Position numbers and translations under genes: made by a program
Assembly (NCBI RefSeq): GCF_036850765.1
Contig: NC_089496.1
Span: 106,041,767-106,105,766 of the forward strand
Direction: 5' to 3'
DNA length: 64,000 bases
Source of the DNA: Saccopteryx bilineata
Lineage: Eukaryota > Chordata > Mammalia > Chiroptera > Emballonuridae
Shown here: one piece after another, positions 42,746-55,855 of the stretch
Position numbering within the stretch: position 1 is the stretch's first letter
Layout: each line of letters opens with the position of its first letter
The notes under the pieces: model-generated
What the model was told of the DNA's origin: nothing
What the model saw: the letters and a program-made list of their open reading frames with translations, nothing else
The model's database searches: none

Positions 42746-43335
42746 CACGGCCTGAACGAACATCTACAGGCACCTTCCAGGAGACGGTTGTCCATTCTGA
42801 TCCTCCCACCCCACCCCCAGTAAGTGGTAAGACATTTCACCAGAATCGGTAATGGGCTATTTAGGATCCTCGAAGATGGAAGACAGGGAGATTGCTCCTG
42901 TCATCTCACCATATCCTTTCTCCATACGTAATATTTAATATTTCGCGCTCCGGTCTCTACCCCAGGTCCGTCCCGCTTTTCACACAGACCTGCCCAAACA
43001 CAGCAACCCTACTTACACTTCTCAAATTCTGCGGCAGTTTTGGTTTTTATAGACTTATAAAGCATATAGAAAACAGACTCTCAACTTTTGACCCTTCTGT
43101 TATTAAACTCGCCTCATATAAAGAACAATGCAAATGGGGATTGTACTTTACAATTACATGCGAGTCCAGGCTAACTTTTTTTCTTTTTACTTTGTTAATA
43201 GCAAACATGGAAATGATCAATTATGATTAATTACCGAGTTGTGTTTAATTCCTTCTAGTTCCCGCTCACTTTGGACGACTTAGGCAATGAATAAATTTTT
43301 TTTTTTAAAGTGTGATTTTGAAAGCGTGGTCCTAC

Positions 43336-43505
43336 CTTGTAACCTCCGATGCGATGCTCCTGTTTAAATTCCTTTCCGTTTTTCAGCCACCTCATCGTCG
43401 GCGTTGGGTTTCCCCCAGCTGGACAGCGGAACTTGACGGTGTTGGCCGCCGGCACGGCGTGCAGGCGCTTCTCCATCTTCTCCGTGTTGGTCCAGTAAGG
43501 CGCTC
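43336..43505 (-). CDS. FGFR2: FGFR2 exon 5: Ig-like domain II, first half
   Basis: This 170-nt exon encodes the first part of D2, which binds both FGF and heparan sulphate. It begins [19 protein letters not shown] and ends EHRIGGYK. The basic heparin-binding stretch ([10 protein letters not shown]) and the first Ig cysteine of D2 (KFRCPAG) are visible, as is the Ig tryptophan (MRWLKNG). The acceptor is aaaacag before GAGC, and the donor is gtagga, which is weaker than the other donors in this gene. The exon completes the split Arg codon from exon 4 and ends on a codon boundary. A Thr in GGNPTPT replaces a Met that I recall in human. Nothing in it looks damaged. Confidence 0.98.
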
Positions 43506-44464
43506 CTGTTTTGGAAAACAACATTACAGTGTTGTTGGGACAGACAGCTTCAGCTCCATGGTTCAACTCCTCACAGGTAAGATCATTTTGTTTCGTATGC
43601 GACCCATCTGATGTTTCTTTTTCTTTTTCCAAAATCCTGGGGAGGGGGGCAAGAGTTACATTAGGAAAATATTTTCTGACATCTGATCCAGCTGGAGGTC
43701 CCTGGAGACAGATGGCTTGTTAGTTTATGTCTATTAACAGGGAAGGGAAAACCCGTTTGCAGGCACCTTCTCCCCCTTGTTCTTAGTGCCAGAATTTAAA
43801 TGTGGATTGAATCATGTGTTTAAAAGGCTCCTTTCTCCACACCATGGCAACACATACAAGAACAGCTGAGCCCTCCCCCAAAATGTATCGTTTTTAGAAG
43901 GCCGCTCCTATGAAATGATCATGTCTACACACCATTAAAAACAAGCTGTGTGCTCAAAAACCCACATCAATCTACCCATCGAGGCTTCACTTTAAAGACT
44001 GTGGATAGTATCTACCGTCACCCTCGTCGGATGAAATTCACGGAGGCATCGTTACCTGCCCAGCGCTTTCTATGGCAGCCAACTGACTGTGTCACTAAAA
44101 ACATTTTAACATCTTTAATAGAGAATTTTATTTTCCTCTCCAGTGGTGGTCGCGAAGGCCCCAAGTCTACCACCGTGTCTAAATGGATAACTTGATCGGT
44201 AGCTACGGATAAAATGTTTTATAAATTTGTACCCTCTGAATGACCCTCATTTTTCTTTTTGAAAACCCTTGTGTTTTTCTTTTTTCTAACTCAAGAAAAG
44301 ACGTATGGTTTATGAAAGTTGCCAAACGAAGGACAATTTTTCTGCCCAAGAGCCACCGTACCCATCTCGGTGACTGCTGTAATTTTTTTCTCCTCCTTCC
44401 GCCGTCAAGTCCTCACGCCCGCTAACAAGGGCTACGACCACTATTGAACCAATGCTCCTTATGT

Positions 44465-44665
44465 GACAAACGTCAGCCCTAAAAGCTCCTACGTGTCAAA
44501 CACATTAATCCTGACAACAATCCAATGAGAAAGGCACTATCGATTACAACCCATTTCCAGGTAGGGAAACTGAGGCACAGAGACACCGTGTAGCCCACCC
44601 GCCACTACAAAGCCAAGAGGAGGTGCAGCCAGGGTCTGAGCTCAGGCAGTTTGCTTCCAGAGCCC
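44465..44665 (-). mobile_element. MIR SINE
   Basis: Reverse MIR with ttaatcctgacaacaatcca, cccatttccaggtagggaaa, ctgaggcacagagacaccgt and a diverged gggtctgagctcaggcagtt. Confidence 0.75.
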
Positions 44666-45033
44666 CTGCCTCCGCCCCCACTCTGGTCCACGGCTGGTAA
44701 AAACCAGCTCCTCCACGGGGTTGGAATCCACACCTCCAACGGCACCAATGTCTGAGACTCGAGTCCAGGCCGGCCAGCCGGGGCCAAGGGGACACGGCCT
44801 CCTTCGTTCCTGCCTGGAACGTCGGCCGGTCTCTTGTATAGCATTTAACTTTCCCCATCTATTCCTCCCTAAAAGCATCCATCAACAAGGCCTTGAACCT
44901 TCTAGAACGTTCTAGAGCACTGACATTCCAGAAGATGGATTCAGAGCTGCTTTGTTCCTGGTACAGGTGAGACTGAGCGACAGCACACACACGCCACACA
45001 CCGGAGGCGGCGGGGGCCCTGGGTGGAAAGCTT

Positions 45034-45318
45034 GGCCTCCGACGTGAACGGAGACGGCCCCTGCTGTGTTCTGTGGACAGCACGGCCTACCTGGCCTCGA
45101 CGTGAATGGAGACGGCCCCTGCTGTGTTCTGTGGACAGCACGGCCTACCTGGCCTCGACGTGAACGGAGACGGCCCCTGCTGTGTTCTGTGGACAGCACG
45201 GCCTACCTGGCCTCGACGTGAACGGAGACGGCCCCTGCTGTGTTCTGTGGACAGCACGGCCTACCTGGCCTCGACGTGAATGGAGACGGCCCCTGCTGTG
45301 TTCTGTGGACAGCACAGC
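45034..45318. repeat. 58-bp minisatellite, about 5 copies
   Basis: A 58-bp unit beginning ggcctcgacgtgaa repeats head to tail. Copies start at 45034, 45093, 45151, 45209 and 45267. Differences are few (one extra C in the first copy, a C/T at one site, and changes at the end of the last copy). The near identity suggests recent expansion and likely length polymorphism. It gives spurious open frames on the minus strand. Confidence 0.9.
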
Positions 45319-47594
45319 CCACGCCGGGAGGGGGGTGAGTGCCTGCGTGGATGTGTGACCCCCTTCACAGGACAGCTGGGCTCTCGTGGCAGAGTTAGGA
45401 ACTGGGACAACTGCACCCAAAACGCCTCCCCCTGTCCGCTGTCCCCCTGCTCTTGGACTCCCTACGGAAGGTGGAGCTGGGGCCTCTCGCCAAGGGCGTG
45501 CTGTGCGCTCTCTCCCCTCTGCTTTCCTGAGTACCGTCATGGACGACTCCATGGTGTCCGCCTGATCCAAGACAGAGCCAAGTGCGGCAAAACTGGTCAG
45601 TCACAGGTGCAGACAGACAGGCTTGGGGGGGGGAGTGGGGGGCTGCCGTCTTTCCTCTGAACCCAGCTACATCTCCCTTTGGCTTCAGGCATCCAATGCC
45701 CATAAACACACCTGCTCTTCCGTGGGGTTCACCAGGGGGACCCCGACCCCTATCTATCACCAGAAACCCAGCGCCTGGCAGCCACCGAAACAATTTCAAT
45801 CACCATTCATTTCATCTTAAAAGGTTCTACTTAGGAAAAAACATCCATCCACGGCCACTAAAAAAGAAACCCTTCAGAGCACAAAGTAAATAATGAGCTT
45901 TGTCGCCAGGCACAATGACTTTTCCGAATCCGACCCAAATGAAAAAGCCTGCTTCGGGCGTCCGCACTCATGTCATCTATTTATGTCAACACAAAGGCCC
46001 ATTCACGTGAATTAGCTAAATATTAATGCAGCAGTGCTTGCGGAGATAGATAGCATCGGTAACAGCCCAGTGGATCCCGTGGCATGGCCTTTCTTTCTTG
46101 CATAAAAGAAATCAGCAGATGTGTGCTTACAGACCGCTAGGCACGACTCTGAGTTCCCTGAAGCGTCAAAGAGTAGAGCTTAACTTAAGGCACCAGGAAT
46201 GTTGCCCTCTCTGTTCCTCTCTCGCTGGGCTGAGCCGACCGTGAAGCTGCAGCCCACACAGGGATCGCCCAGATCATACGGGCCCACACAGACCTGGCAA
46301 CCGGCACCTTTGTCTTGGCACCTGAAGAATGACATAAGGACGAGGGTGGAAGAATTCTGCTGGAATTTCTGGCAGGTGTCCACTTCCCCGGGGGTAAAAT
46401 TTCAATCATCACAATTGTACATCTAAGATGTGCTCCCAGGAAACAGACAACCCAGCCATACACCAGGGCGTGGGCACCGGGCGTGGGCACCGGGCTCCTC
46501 AGCCACGGCCCCGAGATCCCCTTCTGATCAGGACAGAAGAAACAGATCACCTGCAGGGCTATCACACAAAACCTAAATGGACAACCATCAGTCTTGACTC
46601 GACAGAAAGGGCTGTCGAGCTGAGTTTTCCAGGTTTCCCGCGTGACAGTGATGCCTGGCCCAACCCCACTCTGGGCGAGCGCTTACGTCGGACGGGCTAG
46701 GTTGTGCTTCTTTGTGGCTAGGCCTCCCTTTAAGACGTCAAGCTCATGAACTTCAACAAGCATGATTCTGAAGGGGAGGAATTATTTTATTATTTCACAA
46801 TGGTTCTTCCTGAGATCAACTAGTTTTACGAGACGCCTGAAGAACCCAAAAGAACTAGAAGAATGATGGCCTTGTTGTGTTTCCTTCATCAGTGGCCTCA
46901 TGTCCTCGGCAAACTCGTCCTGCTTCCAGTACTTCTATTTTCACAGCCTGGCCTCCCCACCCCCCAACACAACGCAGCAGGTCAGGAACGGGCCAGGCTC
47001 CTGACAAAACCCTCGCCCCAAGGAGGCCTCTTTCACATCGAGGCTGGTGAACAGCGTTCCTAACTTTTATCTGGAGAATGAACTCATTAAATGAATAACC
47101 CCTGCCCACAGTAGGGGCTCAGAAAAGATGTTTCCTCAACAACTTTATTTAAAATGAATCTGCAAGCCAAGGTCACATCACGTTCCTTGAAAGGAATGTG
47201 TGGCACCCATGTTGTATACCTTTCCTGCCATAACTTTAGAGATGGATGAGGAGTGGGTTAAAGCCAATTAATGAGGAGGAACGTGAGATAACCCTCCAGG
47301 GCACCGAAAATGAACGGTACTAAATCAGGAGTAAACAAGGTGACCTAGGTGACAGGTATGGCCCGCTCTGCTCTGACGTCTGTGAGTCTTCCGATGAAAT
47401 ATGTAGCAAAAGAATGATGCCCTTAATCACGAAAGACTAATAATGAGGGTAAAGGAACAGCAAGACTTGCCAAAATCAATCAATCAATCAATCCCATCAA
47501 CGAAGTGCAGTATCCGTAACTCATTACCAGTTTCACACTTTCATACAACAGACATCTCTTAAGATGTGGCTGGTTAAACAAGAGATTTATAACC

Positions 47595-47943
47595 CAGGGG
47601 TAGTCAACCTTCTTATACCTACCGCCCATTTTGTATCTCTGTTAGTAGTAAAATTTTCTAACCGCCCACCAGTTCCACAGTAATGGTGATTTATAAAGTA
47701 GGGAAGTAACTTTACTTTATAAAATTTATAAAGCAGAGTTACAGGAAGTTAAAGCATATAATAATAATTACTTACCAAGTACTTTATGTCGGATTTTCAC
47801 TAATTTGGCAGAATAAATCTTTATAAAAAAACTTACTATAGGTAAATCTATCTTTTTATTTATACTTGGTTGCTCCACTACCGCCCACCATGAAAGCTGG
47901 AACGCCCCCTAGTGGGCGGTAGGGACCAGGTTGACTACCACTG
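47595..47943. mobile_element. Nonautonomous hAT element, 349 bp
   Basis: Inverted ends read CAGGGGTAGTCAACCT and AGGTTGACTACCACTG. Repeated ACCGCCCA motifs lie near both ends (subterminal repeats on both strands). A direct repeat tttataacc flanks it (47586-47594 and 47944-47952), of which 8 bp would be the hAT duplication. No coding frame is present. Confidence 0.8.
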
Positions 47944-48177
47944 TTTATAACCCCACAGGAACTTCTCGCAAAGATCCCTCAACACATGCTTTCTTCACCA
48001 CCTCTGTCCCACAGCAAAGGCTCATCATTTCTTCCCTGGCCACCTCTGTTATTGACCTCAGTTTCCATCACTGGGCTGTTTCCATAGCAAAAAATATTCC
48101 TTTCGATGCCTGCTGGTTAACACAAATGCAGCACCTGGAAGGTACAACTTGAGTTGACATCAGCTTATGGAGTATCG

Positions 48178-48232
48178 GATAGATGGATGGATGGATGGAT
48201 GGATGGATGGATGGATGGATGGATGGATGGAT
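48178..48232. repeat. (GGAT)n microsatellite
   Basis: About 12 nearly perfect ggat repeats in tandem. Confidence 0.95.
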
Positions 48233-48497
48233 AAATGGACAGACCAGATGGACAACTCTTAAAAGCTTCAGCTATAAAATGAGGGGGTTGAACTGAGTGT
48301 TTTGAGAAGGTCCCTCCCAGCTCTAACATTCTTTCCAGGTATTTGTATTCTAGGCAGATATTCTGTCAACAAATGGTAGGGTTAGAAGATTTATTTTGAC
48401 CCTGCCATTTAAACTCAGTAAAAAAAAAATGGGCTGCTGAGCCCGGCCCTACAAAATCCCTGACGTATGCAAATGCTGACATCTAAGGTTTGTGGTC

Positions 48498-48540
48498 TTC
48501 TCTCTCTCTCTCTCTCTGTGTGTGTCTCTCTCTCTCCAAA
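48498..48540. repeat. (TC)n(TG)n(TC)n microsatellite
   Basis: Compound dinucleotide repeat with a short TG core. Confidence 0.9.
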
Positions 48541-48599
48541 ATCAAAGAGAGAACCTAGCCCAGCAGTTTAAAAGAAAACAAGGAATCATATTACCACTG

Positions 48600-48760
48600 T
48601 ACCAAAAGCGACCTCAGTGACCATCTGGCCCGACCGATGATGTGATCAATGTCACTTAAAAGGTTAAGTGATTTGATCAAGGTCACCCAGCCAGAGGCCG
48701 GGCTGAGGAGAGACCAAGTCTCCAGCTCCCTGAGCAAGGCTCTTTCAACCACTACAGGCT
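48600..48760 (-). mobile_element. MIR-like fragment
   Basis: Phrases ttaagtgatttgatcaaggt then cacccagccagaggccggg and ctccagctccctgagcaagg fit the reverse MIR core. Diverged. Confidence 0.6.
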
Positions 48761-50185
48761 GCCCTTTGAACTCTCCCATGGTAATTAAGTCAAAAGTTCA
48801 AGATTTACGTGAGCCGTGGACGCTGATGACTGCCAACTGTATTTTTATTGATGCAAAAATAAAAAAAAAAACACAAAAAAACCCCACAGCCCATTTCAGC
48901 TCCTAGATTAAGTCTCACAAACTCCCTAAAGCCCCACTAAGACCTCTGTCTTAAGTCTATAATTAGGGCCTTTAAAAATATCACAAATCAGGGCATTTGA
49001 ATGCTTTGACCCTTGGGTGGAGGGCTGTCTCCGAGAGCCCCTGCCCCTCCCCCATCCTTGTAGGAGACTGAAGTTCATATGTTTTCAGTTTTTCATAAAA
49101 CTAAGAGAAAACAAAGCTGACAAAATACAGAGATATGAGTGAGGGTGTGGTTATGGGGGTTGGGAGGGGAGTTGCTTTATTTGAGAAATCTTATTAAAAC
49201 AACTAGTTTGCTGACCAGTCAGGCATCCATTGAGGAAAACATTAAACCAAACCAGGCAAGTTACTCACGTGTAAAATGCCAGAGCCCAATGGGAGACCAG
49301 GTGCCCTGTGAGAGTTCCCAGGACTTTCCTTCAAAAGAAAACCCTCCAGTTGTCTGTGGTGCTGTTGGACCAGAGGGGAACCCAGGAAAGAAGAAACACT
49401 CACCTGAGCCTCCCGGATGGCACACCATTGCTGGCCTTCGTGATAAAACACCCACACCCGTTCAGGATGGGCTCTTCATTACACAAAGGAACTTCAAAAA
49501 ATGCAGGAAGCCCATGCACTTTGGTTTTGCTGTGTTGTTTTTTGTTTTTGTTTTTGTTTGGAGGTTTCTTCCAATTCTTGAAAACTTAAACATAACTAAG
49601 ATACCAACATTTACCAACTTAGATAGAATCTCTACAAACTGAAAATCCCAATTAGAGCAAAGGTGACTATAAACTATTATCAGCAGATTAATCAATGAAC
49701 AGAGTTTGAAATCTCAGGCCAAGGACTTTCATTTTCCTTAGTTACTTCCAAAAAACAAATTGCCTTTCTCCCTGACACAGGTATGGGCATCTGCTACAGG
49801 TCTCAACAGGCATGAAACCAAAATAGAAAATTAGCTTGTCTTTCTCTTCACTCGGGAGAAAGAAGCACTTCAGCAGCCGAAGTCTTGACCCGGCTATCTT
49901 GCTCCCATTTCCCTCTGGCTAAGCAGCTAACCTGAGCTTTCTGTCAATAGGCTTTTCCCAAGAACAAAGTCTCCAATCCTTCAGGAACATGAATCACTTC
50001 AACAGAAGGCAGAGGTAATAAAAACCACTCCCCAATGGACATCTAGACCTACTTATTTGCTGCTGGATAACCCATGAAGTTACCTAGAACAAGGAATAGT
50101 TAAATTATGCTTTCCCACGCTGCAGGATAAAATCGGCACCTTTCAAAACCCTCGACCTGGATGCATTTCAAAAACTAGCATTTAA

Positions 50186-50335
50186 GCCCTGGCTGAGTAG
50201 CTCAGTTGGTTGGAGGATCATCCTAATATGATGCCAAGGTTGTAGGTTTGATTCCCGGTCAGAGCACATACAATAATCAACCAATGAATGAAGGCATAAA
50301 TTAAATGGAACAACAAATCTCTCTCTCTCTCTGTT
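50186..50335 (+). mobile_element. Short tRNA-derived SINE (second bat-type family)
   Basis: Head GCCCTGGCTGAGTAGCTCAG, then GTTGGTTGGAGGATCATCC, B-box-like GTAGGTTTGATTCCCGG, GTCAGAGCACATACAA and a CT-repeat end. It is moderately diverged from the tRNA-like consensus, and the A-tail has degraded. Confidence 0.75.
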
Positions 50336-52796
50336 TTGAATGGCAACTTTCTGTCCAGAAGAAAGTCTGTGTCACTAATGGTCATAGGTAGCAGCATTAT
50401 TTCCTGGCCGTCACAGGACTATTCTGCTCAGGGAAGTATCTAGAACCTTAAGATGTTAGGTCATCACTAGTCAGCTGCTGAAATAGGGCCTGAGAATGCC
50501 CTTCTCACAGCTGTGATGGAAGAACGTGGCTTCAGAGGGTGGGGAAGGTCAGACCAATCAAATCAGCTCATGTCAGGGGTTTCCAAGCATGCCGTCCATC
50601 GGAACAGGTCTCATGGTCAGTCAGCTTGGAAAACCCTGAGAAAGGACAAAATTAAACACGCTTCAGGACAGAACACTCCAGAGCTTAGATCATGCCGTGG
50701 GGCCCTGCAAGTCTCCACAAAAGGGTCCCGGGAGGTAAGAGGTATTTTCCAAATTTATTTCAAAATAATTTTTAGCAGAGAAGTATTATGGACTGGCTTA
50801 CTCTCTTAATGCAGGTGCCCGTTTTTAATGAGACCCTCAATGATGTACGTGAAGACTGTAACTCCACAAAACATTTATTCACCATCCAGGCTGATCCTCG
50901 CCTTCCCAAAGCAGCCCGCTGGGAGAGGAGGTGGATCAGAGACACTGCATGACAATGCCCGTGAAGTCAGAGAACAGGACACGATCCTCAAACCCCAGCG
51001 CGGCTCAACCAGCCAATGGAAACAAGGAACTCCACCACAGATGAGCCCATTTCTGACCCGGGTTTCGTCTGATGAAATAGAAGTTCCCATCAACCTGAGG
51101 ACTGCCAAACATCCCTACAGAAATCAGATCAGATCCTGATGTTAACAGACACCAGCCTCATGGCCAAAATTCATCAATCCTGCTTTTAATTTTTTACTTT
51201 TCTTTTTGCCACGGTACCATGCTTTCTGTACTCTGTAGAGAAGCTAAGAGCTCTACCTGGCAGATAAGCTTGCCGTTTTTTACAATTAACCACCAAAAAT
51301 AATTAAACAATCACCAAGCGGTCCAGCAGAGGGAATCACCTGCAGTATGCTTTCAAGCTATACAAGCTACAGGGCAAACATCTGTCCACCGAGAAAGAGA
51401 AAAAAACTTCAAAAAGCCCTGCAATGTCACCGCCAGCCCAGGGTCACTGGAGCATCATTTGTTAACCTCACTGAAGAGGAACTTTCAAACACACCCCGGT
51501 GGCATTTCCAGACAAGCAGAATCAGACTGGACACGTGGGTGTTTTCCAGGTGGCTGAAAATGCAAAGAATTCAGTGCTTCTCCAATTTTCCCTATTAATC
51601 AGGTCAGGCATTTGACATTTGAGGTGGCAAAAATTGTTTTAATGGCAACATCCCCTTCCCCGCCTTGCCAATTACCCTGGCCGTGGCATTCCTCTGTCCA
51701 CGCAGGCCACAGCTGCTTAATCTCGGCTGCCCCGGGCAGCACCTGTGAATCAGACCAGCCTAATCACACGAACAGATGGCAGGGGCCGAGTCGCCAGCTA
51801 AGAACTGCTATCACTTTAAATCACGTCTAATGTTTCACGGGCACCCTACGGAGGCAGCTCCCGACAGCAGTATCCCTGGTACAGCTAACACCGGCCCTGA
51901 ATCACCGCAGAGCACCCATTGCGGGGCAGAGCCGGTGTCATTCGAGAGCTAATTACAAAGAACCCCAGTGGCAAGGTGAAGGCATGGCAATTCGCTTAGT
52001 GAAGGGCTGGCGTTCATTAAATGGAGCCCCCCACTCCCCTACCCTTCTACATGGGCACTGGGCGGTCGGGGCAAGCAGGATGAAAACCCGGAGGTTTTAT
52101 GGGCAGGTAAGTCCTTCTGAATCAGGAGACAGAGATTCCGTTCACTCAGCCCACTTGTTACGTAACTTCTACCTTGCTGTTGCATGTCAGCATTTCCCAA
52201 GTATTGCATTAGCATGGCGCTGATCTCCAGTAAAATGCGGTTCCCAGGCACGCCAACACAACCAAGCCCACGGAATCTGATGTCCCCCAATCAACAGCAA
52301 TCACACCCACATGTGGGTACCACATCAGAGCCGTAAACAACAGTGCCAGCTTCACCACTCCACCCCCATCATCAGCCTGGGTCCTGGCTGAGATGCACTA
52401 AGATCTGACACACCAGAGGTTCACGATTGACTCGCAGCTTTGCTTTTGCCCACTGATTCATGTATTTCCACTCAATAAAACAGGAATAACTCTTCTCTCC
52501 ACCCCGTTGAGTTGCTGCGGGCCCTGACTGAGCCAGCAGCCAGTATGGAGCCTGCCCAAAGCTCCTCGTTGCCACGGTCATTCGCTGCCTCCCCTACCGG
52601 AGCCAGAGAACTAACAAGAAGCGAGTGATGTCTTCTGATGCACCAGGCTTAATTGTTCAAACAAATAACCTCATTAGAAGGTTAGGACAAGTCACAGTGG
52701 AAAACACTTTCACTCACCTTATTACCCAGTTTTATGAGCAACGTCTCTAACAGTAAACTCCTGTTCAAGGCAGATCTGTACATGAGAACCCCTGAG

Positions 52797-52920
52797 CCAG
52801 TGGTTCTCACACTTTAGTCACCCCCCGAGTTTCTGAGTGGGTCTGGGGTGGGGCCTGAGAACCTTCATTTCTAATAAGTTCTCTGGTGATTCCAAGGCCA
52901 GTGATCCAGGCCCCAAGTTT
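52797..52920 (+). mobile_element. MER5A-like hAT-Charlie fragment
   Basis: It begins CCAGTGGTTCTCACACTTTAG and continues with gtctggggtggggcctgaga, accttcatttctaataagtt and ctctggtgattcc. This is typical of the MER5A group. It lacks the 3' terminal inverted repeat. Confidence 0.75.
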
Positions 52921-53274
52921 TCTCTTGCCCAAAAGTAAAGACTATATAAACCAAAATATTGCCCTTTTTGCCCAGGCTGCCAGGGGACTTGGGGACAAAT
53001 CCAATTCCTCACTCAAGAAACATGTTACCCCAGGTGCCTGACAAGATTGATTTTTCTCTTCTTCCTCTAAAAAGCCCAGGGTCTATTTTAGTAACTGATT
53101 GCCTTTACAATTTAGGCCTTGTTTATATTTATTAAACTGACTAAAAATCCTTCTAAGTAAATGCAGACTATAAATCTAAACAGCAAATGCCAGTGACTAA
53201 CATAAACGCACTCTGGGAACATTCCAGTCATGTTATCGGAAAAATAGTACAACTCCACAGTTTATCTTTGTTAT

Positions 53275-53480
53275 TGAATACTCACAAGGACTTTTCTGAG
53301 CACTGCACATATACAAACTCAAATAATCCTCATTACAACCTTGTCAGGAGTTATATTACTCCCATTTTACAGCTGAAGAAACTGAGGCACAAGGCACAGA
53401 AAGTAAATTACTTGCCCAAGGTTACCCAACGCAGAAGGGGTGGTGCAGGATTTGAACCCAGGCTGCCCAGCTCCGAGCAG
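53275..53480 (-). mobile_element. MIR SINE
   Basis: A clear reverse-orientation MIR: gagcactgcacatatacaaac, tcctcattacaaccttgtca, cccattttacagctgaagaa then actgaggcacaaggcacaga, and ggatttgaacccaggctgcc. The best preserved MIR in the window. Confidence 0.85.
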
Positions 53481-53644
53481 CCACATTCTCACTCACCAAG
53501 CAGAGGCCTCCTAAGTGCCCATGCTTGGTATTAACTGTCTTTAAATAGGCCAACAGCACTCACTGGCCCCCTTTTCTATCTGCAGAGTAAGGGGCACTTT
53601 CCTTATCTCTGCTCAGCATGCAGGAAAGAATACTTTAAAAGCCA

Positions 53645-53860
53645 TGGTTTCCCGACCTCGGCACCCCCCAGGTCATTCTCGGTTACGGGGCCAGTCCTGT
53701 ACATTGTAGGATGTTTCAGCAACACCTCTGGCCTCTACCCACAAGATGCCGTCAACATCTCCCACCACTGTTATGACAACCAAATATGTCCCAGTGTCCC
53801 CCAGGGGAGGGGAAGAAGAAGAAGCCCTCCCCACACCCAGAGCAGAACCACTCGGGTAAT
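53645..53860 (-). mobile_element. hAT-Charlie nonautonomous relic
   Basis: The plus strand shows ggtttcccgacctcggcac, gtacattgtaggatgtttca, gcaacacctctggcctctac and ccaaatatgtcccagtgtc. This is the reverse form of an old MER-type hAT whose forward form begins with a 'gagaacca' end. Exact subfamily not assigned. Confidence 0.6.
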
Positions 53861-54185
53861 CCAAGCACCATCAATAGCTATAAAGAAAACCAGGGTGTTA
53901 TGTGGTCCTACTACGTCCCCACACAGTGAGACACACACCAAAGGAAATGAGAAGACAAGGAAAGAAAAGTCCTAACTACTGACACAGTAAGAAAGGACAA
54001 ACAGTAGAGAAGGGTGTTCAGTAGCACTGGTTTATTCTCAGATCAGAAAGTCAGGAAAAGCGGACACAGTGGAGAGAGGGGAGGGTCACGGGCATGGCGT
54101 CGCGAAGAGTCGACAGGAAGACAGGTCAGAGTCAGCACTTCCCACCAGGCTCTCCTCTCTCAGGGACCTTCGGGGACGGCCGTTA

Positions 54186-55118
<933 letters not shown>

Positions 55119-55385
55119 CTGTGACATTCACCATGAAGTAGACAGTCTCACTGTCTACCGTCCTAGCAGCAGTACAAGCATAAAGGCCGGAGTCTCTAGG
55201 CGTGGCGCCTTTTATCTGCAAGTACTCCCCCATAAGCACTGTCCTATTGCTGGGCCCCAAGTGTACCCCATCCTTAGTCCAACTGATCGTGGCGGCATCT
55301 CTCAACCGGCAGCGCAACTCTAGCGACTCCCCGGGCGCGGCCACGTACACTTCTGGTTGGGAGATTTGGTATTTGGTTGGTGGCT
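55119..55385 (-). CDS. FGFR2: FGFR2 exon 3: Ig-like domain I
   Basis: This 267-nt exon encodes about 89 residues, starting [17 protein letters not shown] and ending YFMVNVT. It forms the first Ig domain (D1). D1 is not needed for FGF binding; with the acid box it autoinhibits the receptor, and it is skipped in some splice forms. The two Ig cysteines are visible in LELRC and LYACT, with a tryptophan in ISWTKDG and a glycosylation sequon NRT. The acceptor is tctgcag before AGCC, and the donor is gtgagt. The last codon is split (G then AT in exon 4, giving Asp). Compared with the human protein from memory, several substitutions occur in D1, including Val in SETVYF where human has Trp. D1 is the fastest-changing FGFR domain, so this is not alarming. 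Open reading continues upstream into the intron, but that part is not coding. Confidence 0.97.
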
Positions 55386-55829
55386 CTGCAGAGAAGGTGG
55401 GGGAGAGAGGAGATGGAGGCAGAGGGGGAGGAGGAGGAGAGAACGTGCAACAAAGGTCAGTGGAGGCCCCTGTGTTCCCAGGAGAGCAGTTCTTGCTTTG
55501 CCACTGGCCCCAGCAGGCTGGCCTCTCCCCGCCACCCAGGAAGCCAGGACGCTGCCCTCGGGCACAGAGCGGGGCACTGAAGCAGGAGCCAGAGGATGCA
55601 CGGAGCAGGAGCTGCCCACTTCTGTCACCACACACCGCAGGGCTTTACCCCTCGACCCCGAACCCGGCAGGGGAAGATACCGACCAACAAAACTTCTCAG
55701 TTGATGCTTAATATAATCACGGAGAAATTCCATTAGTGTGGCTATTTTTTTTTTATGTGTAAGGAATGTGTGTTTTACAAACTTTTTCATTCAACACGAC
55801 TGCATGGCTATGTGTCCACACATATGCAC

Positions 55830-55855
55830 ACGCGCGCGCACGCACACACACACTT
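55830..55855. repeat. (CA)/(CG) alternating tract
   Basis: An alternating purine-pyrimidine run with a cgcgcgcg core, a sequence type that can adopt Z-DNA. Confidence 0.85.

Larger units (their letters stand above)
31633..43335 (-). other. FGFR2: Intron 5, 11.7 kb
   Basis: This intron splits Ig-II and is the most transposon-rich in the window. It has an inverted pair of Rhin-1-like SINEs next to the exon 6 acceptor, a third SINE at 35.9-36.3 kb, and L1 pieces at 35.3-35.9 and 37.7-38.6 kb. It also contains a near-palindromic hAT MITE at 42.05 kb and an LTR fragment and L2 fragment between 42.2 and 42.75 kb. A purine (GAA)n tract lies at 33.36-33.41 kb. Between these the sequence is unremarkable, and I see no extra exon. 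Confidence 0.85.

Noticed and set aside
45034..45318. CRISPR-like array
   Set aside because: The copies are directly adjacent with no unique spacers, and the host is a mammal. It is a minisatellite.
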